This document shows, one piece after another, positions 1 through 5,223 of a DNA stretch of 5,631 nt. Location of the stretch: the NCBI GenBank assembly GCA_027364815.1, contig DAHXOQ010000195.1:1-5631 (forward strand). The letters run 5' to 3'. The stretch is from Acidobacteriaceae bacterium. Its GTDB lineage: Bacteria; Acidobacteriota; Terriglobia; Terriglobales; Acidobacteriaceae. The notes beneath the pieces are model-generated. The model saw only the letters and a list, made by a program, of their open reading frames with translations. It searched no databases and had not been told where the DNA came from. Position 1 is the stretch's first letter. Every line of letters begins with the position of its first letter. A program made the translations under genes and the position numbers.

Positions 1-21
1 GTTGCTGATGTGACTGGACAC
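1..21 (-). CDS. prpD: Start of probable 2-methylcitrate dehydratase PrpD (partial, runs off the window)
   Basis: Seven codons are visible on the minus strand, starting with GTG at 21-19 and reading M-S-S-H-I-S-N up to the window edge. An AGGAG ribosome binding site lies five bases upstream (31-27). PrpD proteins commonly begin M-S-A-x-I/V-S-N followed by R-P, so the residues fit. The place also fits: the gene starts 46 bases after the prpC stop, on the same strand, in a methylcitrate operon. PrpD is a cytoplasmic enzyme of the MmgE/PrpD family that dehydrates 2-methylcitrate, the product of PrpC, to 2-methyl-cis-aconitate. What is seen is a good start site and seven residues; the identity is an inference from those and from context. 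Any other downstream gene with a similar start is the alternative. The catalytic part is not in the window. Confidence 0.62.
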
Positions 22-26
22 TGTTT

Positions 27-31
27 CTCCT
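27..31 (-). promoter_or_regulatory. Ribosome binding site of the partial prpD gene
   Basis: On the minus strand AGGAG is followed by the spacer AAACA and a GTG codon at 21-19. This near-ideal Shine-Dalgarno sequence is the main reason to call a gene start at the extreme left edge of the window. Confidence 0.65.
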
Positions 32-67
32 GAAAAATTTCGTGTTGAATGAACTGCGATTTGATTT

Positions 68-1216
68 CTAGCGTTTTTCAATGGAAACGAATTCGCGATT
101 CTCGGGGCCAATGTAGTTGGCGGAGGGGCGGATGATTTTGCCGTCCTGGCGTTGCTCGATGACGTGCGCGCTCCAACCTGCTGTACGGGCCATGACGAAG
201 AGCGGCGTGAACATCAGTGTGGGGATGCCCATGACGCTGTATGCGACGGCGCTGAACCAATCGAGGTTAGGAAACATATTTTTGGTTTCATGCATGACGC
301 TCTCGATACGTTCAGCGATTGAATAAAGTTTGAGATCGCCGGCATCGGTGGCGAGTTCATGGGCAACACGTTTGATCATGATGTTGCGCGGGTCTGAGAT
401 GGTGTAGACGGGATGGCCGAAACCGATGATAACCTCGCGGGCTTCAACGCGGCGGCGAATGTCAGCCTCGGCTTCGTCAGGGGTTGGGTAGCGCTCTTGA
501 ATTTCGAGGGCGACTTCATTGGCTCCGCCGTGCTTGGGGCCTTTGAGCGCGCCGATCGCGCCGGTGATGCAGGAGTGGAGATCGGAGCCGGTACCTGCGA
601 TGACGCGTGCGGTGAAAGTGGAGGCGTTAAACTCGTGCTCCGCATACAAAATCAGAGACACCTGCATGGCGCGAATCCAGAGCGCGGGCGGCTTTTTGCC
701 GTGAAGGAGATGGAGGAAATGCTCGGCGATTGAGTCGTCGTCGTTGGCGGTTTCAATGCGCAGACCATTGTGCGAGTAGTGATGCCAATAGGTGAGCATG
801 GATCCTAGCGAGGCGAGGAGTTGGTCGGCGACTTTTCGTGCGCCTGCTTCGCCATGCGCAGTGCCTTCGGGCTCAACGCAGCCGAGTACGGAGACGCCGG
901 TGCGCAGAACGTCCATGGGGTGCGATGAAGGCGGCAACAATTCGAGCGCACATTTGACGGCGTGTGGAAGTCCGCGGAGGCTCTTCAGTCGCTCTTTGTA
1001 GGCGACGAGCTCAATATGGGTAGGCAGTGAGCCGTGGATGAGGAGATGTGCAACCTCTTCGTATTCGCAGTGAGCGGCTAGGTCGGAGATGTCGTAGCCA
1101 CGATAGTGAAGGTCGTTGCCGCTGCGACCTACGCTTGAAAGCGCGGTGTTTCCGGCGGGGGTTCCGGAGAGGGCGACGGATTTTTTCGGCTTGAAGGCAA
1201 CGGGTTCGGTGCTCAT
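68..1216 (-). CDS. prpC: 2-methylcitrate synthase PrpC
   Basis: This cytoplasmic citrate synthase family enzyme condenses propionyl-CoA with oxaloacetate to give 2-methylcitrate and CoA, the entry step of the methylcitrate cycle. The 382 residues match the short bacterial methylcitrate/type II-like synthases. Family motifs are in order: Y-R-G-Y-D-I near 38-43, Y-A-E-H-E-F-N-A-S-T-F with His194, G-P-K-H-G-G-A-N with catalytic His229, G-F-G-H-P-V-Y with catalytic His268, catalytic Asp319 in N-L-D-W-F-S, and a substrate-binding Arg344 in A-R-T-A-G-W-S-A-H. The start is ATG at 1216, with GGAG six bases upstream. A TTG four codons earlier would bury that binding site. The stop is TAG. The gene lies 28 bases after prpB and before the probable prpD, so it is probably co-transcribed from the promoter ahead of prpB. 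The sequence family alone does not exclude a citrate synthase; the assignment to PrpC rests on the PrpB neighbour. Confidence 0.93.
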   Translation of the reverse strand: MSTEPVAFKPKKSVALSGTPAGNTALSSVGRSGNDLHYRGYDISDLAAHCEYEEVAHLLIHGSLPTHIELVAYKERLKSLRGLPHAVKCALELLPPSSHPMDVLRTGVSVLGCVEPEGTAHGEAGARKVADQLLASLGSMLTYWHHYSHNGLRIETANDDDSIAEHFLHLLHGKKPPALWIRAMQVSLILYAEHEFNASTFTARVIAGTGSDLHSCITGAIGALKGPKHGGANEVALEIQERYPTPDEAEADIRRRVEAREVIIGFGHPVYTISDPRNIMIKRVAHELATDAGDLKLYSIAERIESVMHETKNMFPNLDWFSAVAYSVMGIPTLMFTPLFVMARTAGWSAHVIEQRQDGKIIRPSANYIGPENREFVSIEKR

Positions 1217-1222
1217 GGAAAT

Positions 1223-1226
1223 CTCC
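1223..1226 (-). promoter_or_regulatory. Ribosome binding site that sets the prpC start
   Basis: GGAG on the minus strand, six bases before the ATG at 1216-1214. It decides against the upstream in-frame TTG at 1228-1226, which overlaps the GGAG itself. Confidence 0.7.
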
Positions 1227-1244
1227 AATTATTGAATGCAAAAT

Positions 1245-2141
1245 CTATTCACGATTTTTTGCAAAGAGAGCGTCGAGCTTTTCTTCATAGGCGTGGTAGT
1301 CGAGGTACTTGTAGAGGTCGGCGCGGGATTGCATCAGATTGACGACGTTCTTCTGGGTTCCATCGGCGCGGATAGCCTCGTAGACTTTGAGCGCGGCAGC
1401 GTTCATTGCGCGATAAGCGCCACAACAATAAAGAACGATATCGACACCGGCCCGCCCGAGTTCATCGCGTGTGTAAAGGGGGGTTTGGCCAAACTCGGTG
1501 ATGTTGGCAAGGATTGGAACTCCGGCGGCTTCACGGAATGCGGTGTATTGAGCGAGTTCGGTGACAGCCTCGGCGAAGATCATGTCAGCGCCGGCGGCAA
1601 CGTAGGCAGAAGCGCGATCGAGTGCGGCGGAAAGACCTTCGTTGGCGAGGGCATCGGTACGGGCCATGATAACGAAGTTTTCGTCGGAACGCGCGTCAAC
1701 CGCAGCCTTGATGCGGTCAACCATCTCGGCGGTGGGGACAACTTCTTTGCCAGGGCGATGTCCACAGCGCTTGGTGCCGACCTGATCTTCCATGTGGATT
1801 GCTGCGACGCCGGATTTAATCATGGAGCGAATGGTGCGCGCGATATTGAAAGCGCCGCCCCAGCCAGTATCGATGTCGACGAGGAGGGGGAGCGAAGTTG
1901 CGTCGGTGATACGGCGTGCGTCGGTGAGGACGTCCTCCAAGGTGCTGATGCCGAGATCGGGGATACCGAGAGAGTTCGCCGCCACGCCGCCGCCGGAGAG
2001 ATAGATGGCGCGAAAGCCGGAGGCTTCAGCGAGACGCGCTGTGTATGCGGTGATGCAGCCAACAACTTGGAGTGGCTTTTCGTCTTTGAGGGCGCGGCGA
2101 AAACGCGCTCCCGGAGAAGATTGATGGAGAGATTTTGTCAT
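1245..2141 (-). CDS. prpB: 2-methylisocitrate lyase PrpB
   Basis: This isocitrate lyase/PEP mutase superfamily enzyme cleaves 2-methylisocitrate to pyruvate and succinate, the last step of the methylcitrate cycle. The 298 residues compare with about 296 in enterobacterial PrpB. The substrate-binding Y-L-S-G-G-G is at 47-52, followed by the S-L-G-I-P-D-L-G-I-S-T stretch with Asp62. The Mg-binding D-I-D-T-G-W-G-G stretch has Asp89 and Asp91. Glu118 sits in H-M-E-D-Q, and the signature loop K-R-C-G-H is at 124-128 with the catalytic Cys126. All key residues are present. The start is ATG at 2141-2139. Upstream signals are only fair: AGGCGG lies 13 bases away and a GGA is closer. The stop is TAG. 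It is the first gene of a minus-strand operon with prpC and probably prpD, and it diverges from the DUF2911 gene. No regulator gene of the PrpR or GntR type is in the window. Confidence 0.95.
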   Translation of the reverse strand: MTKSLHQSSPGARFRRALKDEKPLQVVGCITAYTARLAEASGFRAIYLSGGGVAANSLGIPDLGISTLEDVLTDARRITDATSLPLLVDIDTGWGGAFNIARTIRSMIKSGVAAIHMEDQVGTKRCGHRPGKEVVPTAEMVDRIKAAVDARSDENFVIMARTDALANEGLSAALDRASAYVAAGADMIFAEAVTELAQYTAFREAAGVPILANITEFGQTPLYTRDELGRAGVDIVLYCCGAYRAMNAAALKVYEAIRADGTQKNVVNLMQSRADLYKYLDYHAYEEKLDALFAKNRE

Positions 2142-2167
2142 GATGAGTCCGTTGCCGCCTACATTTC

Positions 2168-2173
2168 ATTGTA
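2168..2173 (-). promoter_or_regulatory. Candidate -10 box of the prp operon promoter
   Basis: TACAAT on the minus strand, 26 bases before the prpB ATG, differs from the TATAAT consensus at one base. A TTTACA element (2191-2186) lies upstream but only 12 bases away, too close for a standard -35, and no good hexamer exists at 16-18 bases. Transcription from here would leave a leader of only about 20 bases. The promoter must lie in this divergent region, but this exact assignment is tentative. Confidence 0.33.
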
Positions 2174-2227
2174 GTGTCGGAGGGGTGTAAATTTCCGCGG
2201 CTATCATATCAGGCTGGATGTAGGCTT

Positions 2228-2240
2228 TGAATTGGATTCA
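2228..2240. promoter_or_regulatory. 13-bp dyad in the prpB/DUF2911 divergent region, possible operator
   Basis: TGAAT-TGG-ATTCA is a perfect 5-bp inverted repeat around a 3-base centre. It lies about 90 bases upstream of prpB and 137 bases upstream of the DUF2911 gene. This size and symmetry are typical of dimeric repressor sites, but short dyads also arise by chance and no cognate regulator is visible. Confidence 0.25.
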
Positions 2241-2361
2241 GACAGCGCAGATTGACCTGCATGACGCAAATGGACTTCCATAACAGGGCCTCAAAGTGCG
2301 ACAATCATCCCGTTTGAGTTTTCCGGTATGAAGTTGTCAATCAGCAACCGCTAACATCCCC

Positions 2362-2367
2362 AAGGAG
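2362..2367 (+). promoter_or_regulatory. Ribosome binding site of the DUF2911 gene
   Basis: AAGGAG lies ten bases before the ATG at 2378, a slightly long but acceptable spacing. It is the only strong Shine-Dalgarno sequence nearby and supports that start. Confidence 0.7.
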
Positions 2368-2377
2368 ATAAAAGTCT

Positions 2378-2962
2378 ATGAAGTTTTCACGAATTTGCGC
2401 AGTATTGATTCTTGCAACTGCAACCTTTGCCACATGCAATCTGAGCATTGCGCAGGATGCCGCAGCCAAGCCCAAGCCCGCACCAAAGAGCCCGCCAGCG
2501 GTTGAGACGGCGACAATTGGTGGAAAAACGATCACGATCAATTACTCTTCACCACGTGTGAATGGTCGCGCAGGGAAGATTTTCGGAAAGGATGGCCTGA
2601 TTGCCACAGGCGATAAATCCACTTATCCGGTATGGCGTGCTGGCGCGAATGAGTCGACAGCGTTGAAGACCGAGGGAGAGTTGACGATTGGCGATCTCAA
2701 AGTGCCCGCCGGCAGCTACACGCTCTGGGTAGATATTTCTGATCCGGATAGCTGGGTGTTGATTATCAACAAACAAACCGGTCAGTGGGGAAGAACGTAT
2801 GATAAGGCGCAGGATCTGGGGCGCGTGCCGATGAAGATGGAAAAGCCCAAGGCGACGATCGAGAATCTCAAGTACACGCTGGAGTCGAAGGGCAAGGACA
2901 AGGGTGAACTCAAATTGAGTTGGGAGAACCACGAGGCCGAAGTCAAGTTCAGCGTGAAGTAG
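2378..2962 (+). CDS. Secreted DUF2911 domain protein
   Basis: A 194-residue exported protein of unknown biochemical role. Residues 1-25 form a Sec signal peptide: basic M-K-F-S-R, a hydrophobic stretch to about 19, and a likely signal peptidase I site after S-I-A (25). Cys20 lies in F-A-T-C, which is a poor lipobox, so lipoprotein processing is unlikely. A Lys/Pro/Ala linker (about 28-41) leads into the DUF2911 core. Its hallmarks are Y-S-S-P-R-V-N-G-R (56-64), K-I-F-G (67-70), W-R-A-G-A-N-E-S-T (86-94), V-P-A-G-S-Y-T-L-W (109-117), W-V-L-I-I-N-K (126-132) and W-G-R-T-Y-D (137-142), with a W-E-N segment near the C-terminus. The family is common in secretomes of Bacteroidota and Acidobacteriota and is predicted to be mostly beta. 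It is the first plus-strand gene after the divergent region. A long stem-loop begins 15 bases after its TAG stop. Family membership is clear; function is not known. Confidence 0.9.
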   Translation: MKFSRICAVLILATATFATCNLSIAQDAAAKPKPAPKSPPAVETATIGGKTITINYSSPRVNGRAGKIFGKDGLIATGDKSTYPVWRAGANESTALKTEGELTIGDLKVPAGSYTLWVDISDPDSWVLIINKQTGQWGRTYDKAQDLGRVPMKMEKPKATIENLKYTLESKGKDKGELKLSWENHEAEVKFSVK

Positions 2963-2976
2963 ACGATAGAGTTTTC

Positions 2977-3019
2977 AGCGGCAAAGCGGAGATTTGCACT
3001 GAATTTCCACTTTGCCGCT
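2977..3019. repeat. Long stem-loop between the DUF2911 gene and fmdB
   Basis: An 18-base left arm (2977-2994) pairs with a right arm (3002-3019) across a 7-base loop. The outer ten bases, AGCGGCAAAG and CTTTGCCGCT, are perfect complements. In plus-strand RNA the rest of the stem has one C-A mismatch and one G-U pair. No T-run follows on either strand, so it is not a classic intrinsic terminator. It could still attenuate transcription, protect the 3' end of the DUF2911 mRNA, act as a protein-binding dyad, or be a REP-like element. Its right edge overlaps the candidate -10 box of fmdB. Confidence 0.75.
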
Positions 3020-3024
3020 ACAAT
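2994..3024 (+). promoter_or_regulatory. Candidate promoter of fmdB
   Basis: TACAAT at 3019-3024 is one base from the -10 consensus. TTGCAC at 2994-2999 is a weak -35 match at a long 19-base spacing. The same seven bases, CTACAAT, occur ahead of prpB. The box is 37 bases before the fmdB GTG. The -35 lies inside the loop of the stem-loop and the -10 starts on its last base, so folding or a bound protein could affect initiation. Confidence 0.35.
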
Positions 3025-3049
3025 ATAGATAGAAAGTAAAAGTTCCCAT

Positions 3050-3055
3050 AGGTGA
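3050..3055 (+). promoter_or_regulatory. Ribosome binding site supporting the fmdB GTG start
   Basis: AGGTGA lies six bases before the GTG at 3062. It supports a GTG start that gives the canonical M-P-L-Y-E-Y N-terminus of the family. Confidence 0.7.
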
Positions 3056-3061
3056 ATAATC

Positions 3062-3379
3062 GTGCCCTTGTATGAGTACCGCTGCCACAAGTGTGGTCAT
3101 CGATTTGAAAAGATACAATCCTTCAGCGCTGCACCGGAGACTGAGTGCCCGGTGTGCAAGGGAGAGCTTTATCGCCCGCTGACTGCGCCTGCCTTTAACT
3201 TCAAAGGCGCGGGTTGGTACGTGAATGATTATGCTTCGAAGTCGGCGAGCGCTACGTCGTCCTCAGTTGACTCAGCGACATCTGTTGCTGCGAACAGTGA
3301 GAGTACTTCAGCAACAGTTGCTCCGGCAATCGCACCTGCGGTTCCGTCAACCACTACAACGACCACAGCTAATAGCTAG
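3062..3379 (+). CDS. FmdB-type zinc ribbon protein with Ser/Thr/Ala-rich tail
   Basis: A 105-residue small protein of the FmdB / CxxC_CxxC_SSSS putative regulatory family. It opens with the near-invariant M-P-L-Y-E-Y-R-C and carries two knuckles, C8-x2-C11 (followed by G-H) and C29-x2-C32, which together form one four-cysteine zinc site. A conserved P-A-F-N-F-K-G-A-G-W-Y patch follows at about 43-54. From about residue 59 to the end the protein is low-complexity Ser/Thr/Ala/Pro and ends in six threonines and A-N-S; such disordered tails are typical of the family. FmdB was named for a protein linked to formamidase/acetamidase expression in Methylophilus, but the role of the wider family is unknown and no amidase gene lies here. 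The start is GTG with AGGTGA six bases upstream; the stop is TAG. The separation from both neighbours suggests its own transcript. Confidence 0.9.
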   Translation: MPLYEYRCHKCGHRFEKIQSFSAAPETECPVCKGELYRPLTAPAFNFKGAGWYVNDYASKSASATSSSVDSATSVAANSESTSATVAPAIAPAVPSTTTTTTANS

Positions 3380-3494
3380 ATAAATAAGGGATCTTTATAG
3401 ACAAAGAAGTTGATGGACTCCTCAAAGCAGCCAGCTCATTGTCGTGCGAATTCTTTTGGCTGGCATGTGCATCAGACGTGTGAGGCCAATTCAC

Positions 3495-4193
3495 ATGATG
3501 CAGATTAGAGCCGCAAGAGAGCGGGGCCACGCCAATCATGGCTGGCTGGATACTTATCACACCTTCAGTTTCAACACTTATTACGACCCCGAACATATGG
3601 GATATCGTGCATTGCGCGTCATTAACGAAGACGTGATAGCGGGAGGCGGCGGATTCGGCACACACGGACACAACGACATGGAGATTGTGACGTATGTGCT
3701 CTCGGGTACTTTGGCACACAAGGATTCACTTGGCTCAGGCGGCCTGATTACACCAGGCGAGTTGCAGCATATGTCGGCGGGATCAGGAATCAGGCACTCG
3801 GAGTACAACGCTTCTAAAGAGTAGCCTGTGCATATGTTGCAGATTTGGCTGCAGCCTACAGTCCACGGGATTGTGCCGAGCTATAGCCAGCAGAGATTCC
3901 CAATTTTGCAGGAGTTGAATGTGTTGCATGTGCTGGCTTCTCCGGATGGCCGCGATAACTCACTGATCTGGGTAACTGACGCGGAGCTATACTCATCTCG
4001 ACTCACTGCGGGAAGCAAGGTGGAGCATAACTTTGCACGTCCTGCCGGGTGGCTGCAGGTGGCTCGCGGAAGCGTGATCGTGAATGGAGTGGAGTTGAAG
4101 CAGGGCGATGGATTAGCGCTTGCGGATGAGAAGAGTGCGACGATTACCGCGAAGGCTGAGGGTGCTGAAGTGCTGCTCTTTGACTTGGCGTGA
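3495..4193 (+). pseudogene. Pirin family protein (YhhW-type), interrupted by an in-frame amber codon
   Basis: Read through codon 110, this is a 232-residue bicupin pirin of the usual YhhW length. YhhW and human pirin are metal-binding bicupins, and several act as quercetin 2,3-dioxygenases. The N-terminal cupin has the family signature R-G-H-A-N-H-G-W-L-D-T-Y-H-T-F-S-F (10-26) and all four metal ligands, His57 and His59 in T-H-G-H-N-D-M-E and His101 and Glu103 in R-H-S-E-Y-N. Codon 110 (3822-3824) is TAG. The same frame resumes at once with P-V-H-M-L-Q-I-W, a standard pirin segment, and stays open to TGA at 4191. No frameshift is needed, so a single substitution explains the break. The start chosen is ATG 3495 (or ATG 3498) with TGAGG nine bases upstream; the GTG at 3444 would add an unconserved N-terminus. 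The truncated 109-residue product would lack the end of the first cupin and the entire second one. A sequencing error is the main alternative to a real nonsense mutation. Confidence 0.85.
3822..3824 (+). other. Premature amber codon in the pirin gene
   Basis: TAG replaces the residue before P-V-H in the family segment, which is often Glu (E-P-V-H-x-L-Q-I-W). A single G-to-T change from GAG would create it. TAG is the normal stop of prpB, prpC, the DUF2911 gene and fmdB here, so routine readthrough or recoding of TAG is unlikely. A GTG at 3828 and an ATG at 3834 follow in frame and could allow re-initiation, with only a weak AAAGAG (3815-3820) as binding site. Confidence 0.85.
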
Positions 4194-4212
4194 GTTAGAT
4201 TAAGATTTGATT

Positions 4213-5223
4213 ATGGATCAGCGAACTAAAAACGAAGGTTTTGAAGAAACGGTTGAGCTGATGCCGATTCATGGACCGATTCCTTTGCTTATTCCCGATG
4301 GATATCAATGTGTTTCCACAAGCATTGATTTCCAGGGAAATTTAATTCAGTTTTTCGTGCCATTTATTGTTGCGGCCGATGTGTCTGGAACCTGGGAGCA
4401 GCCTGGCTGGGCAATATTTCCCAACACACGTGCGGAAAAGAATTACAACGCAATCGTTCAGATAACTAGCGAGACAAACGCGGTGAGATTCGAATTACGG
4501 TCGGTTGATGCAGCATTTCCTAAGGTGCAAATCCTCTCTGATGGAAAAATTCTAGTTGTTTCTTCACGGTGCCATAGACGCAAAGACGGGACTCACGAGA
4601 ATAATGCAAAAATTTTCATTCAAGATGGATCGCTTGAAACGGAATTTTGTCTTGGCGATGGAATCGAAGATATCCAGGTGGACAGTTCTGATCGATTGTG
4701 GGTTGGATATTTCGATGAGGGCATATTTGGTAATTTCGGTTGGGGTGGTTATGCTGATACAGGCTATACAGAGCCAATTGGTTCTTCTGGGCTGGAATGC
4801 TTTGATAAGAACGGCGAAGGCGTATGGAGTTTCTCGCCTGCAGACGGATTCGATTCACCAGCATCTGTTTATGCACTGAATGCATGCAGGGATGGAGTCT
4901 GGGTGGTTTATTACACTGATTTTCCAATCGTTAAAATAGATCAGCAAAATCGTGTGACCGCTTGGAATACCAATTTAAGCGGTACAAGTCAGATTGCAGT
5001 TTCAGGCGAGCTGCTATTGGCCTATGGCGGATATGCTGAGAAAAGCAAGGAGTGCTTATTGCTTCATCTGGGGGATGGTAATGCCCAGCGGCTTGCAAAC
5101 GTAAAACTAGATTTTCCGGATGGAAGCAAGCTGAAAGACAGCAATGTTATTGGCAGAGGCGAATATTTACACGTAATTTCCGACAATGCTTGGTACAAAT
5201 TCAAAGTGCCATCATCCTTCTAA
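4213..5223 (+). CDS. Uncharacterised probable beta-propeller-like protein
   Basis: I cannot give a family name with certainty. The product is 336 residues with no signal peptide or membrane segment, so probably cytoplasmic. Repeated short strand-like units favour a propeller or NHL/WD-like fold: Q-I-L-S-D-G-K-I-L-V-V near 106-116, I-Q-V-D-S-S-D-R-L-W-V-G-Y near 154-166, A-C-R-D-G-V-W-V-V-Y-Y near 224-234 and I-A-V-S-G-E-L-L-L-A-Y near 261-271. Two stretches look like a family signature: D-G-I-E-D-I-Q with Y-F-D-E-G-I-F-G-N-F-G-W (149-177), and P-I-G-S-S-G-L (188-194). From memory, similar hypothetical proteins occur in Actinomycetota and other soil bacteria. The start is ATG 4213; a TTG two codons earlier is possible, and neither has a clear Shine-Dalgarno sequence. 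It lies only 19 bases after the pirin stop, so it may be co-transcribed and subject to polarity from the amber codon. It is visibly AT-richer than the prp genes, which hints at separate acquisition. Confidence 0.8.
   Translation: MDQRTKNEGFEETVELMPIHGPIPLLIPDGYQCVSTSIDFQGNLIQFFVPFIVAADVSGTWEQPGWAIFPNTRAEKNYNAIVQITSETNAVRFELRSVDAAFPKVQILSDGKILVVSSRCHRRKDGTHENNAKIFIQDGSLETEFCLGDGIEDIQVDSSDRLWVGYFDEGIFGNFGWGGYADTGYTEPIGSSGLECFDKNGEGVWSFSPADGFDSPASVYALNACRDGVWVVYYTDFPIVKIDQQNRVTAWNTNLSGTSQIAVSGELLLAYGGYAEKSKECLLLHLGDGNAQRLANVKLDFPDGSKLKDSNVIGRGEYLHVISDNAWYKFKVPSSF

Noticed and set aside
413..733. Plus-strand open frame of 106 codons inside prpC
   Set aside because: It is a shadow of prpC on the opposite strand, with no binding site and no recognisable product.
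1236..2174. A 312-codon plus-strand open frame fully antisense to prpB
   Set aside because: Its codons coincide exactly with prpB codons on the other strand, so it stays open simply because prpB avoids TTA, CTA and TCA. The translation resembles no family, while prpB has every catalytic motif.
2549..2932. Minus-strand open frame of 127 codons inside the DUF2911 gene
   Set aside because: The plus-strand reading has a signal peptide and all DUF2911 motifs; the antisense translation resembles nothing.
3429..3464. GCCAGC/GCTGGC inverted repeat upstream of pirin as a terminator for fmdB
   Set aside because: A six-base stem with a loop of over 20 bases and no following T-run is too weak to call.
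3444..3494. GTG at 3444 as the pirin start
   Set aside because: It would add 17 residues not seen in pirins. ATG 3495 or 3498 gives the normal N-terminus and places the metal ligands at the usual positions 57, 59, 101 and 103.
3369..3719. Minus-strand open frame overlapping the start of the pirin gene
   Set aside because: The plus strand here encodes the strongly conserved pirin N-terminus; the antisense frame has no support.
3822..3824. TAG read as pyrrolysine or reassigned codon
   Set aside because: Four neighbouring genes end in TAG as an ordinary stop and there is no pyrrolysine machinery or insertion signal in view. A point mutation or error is simpler.
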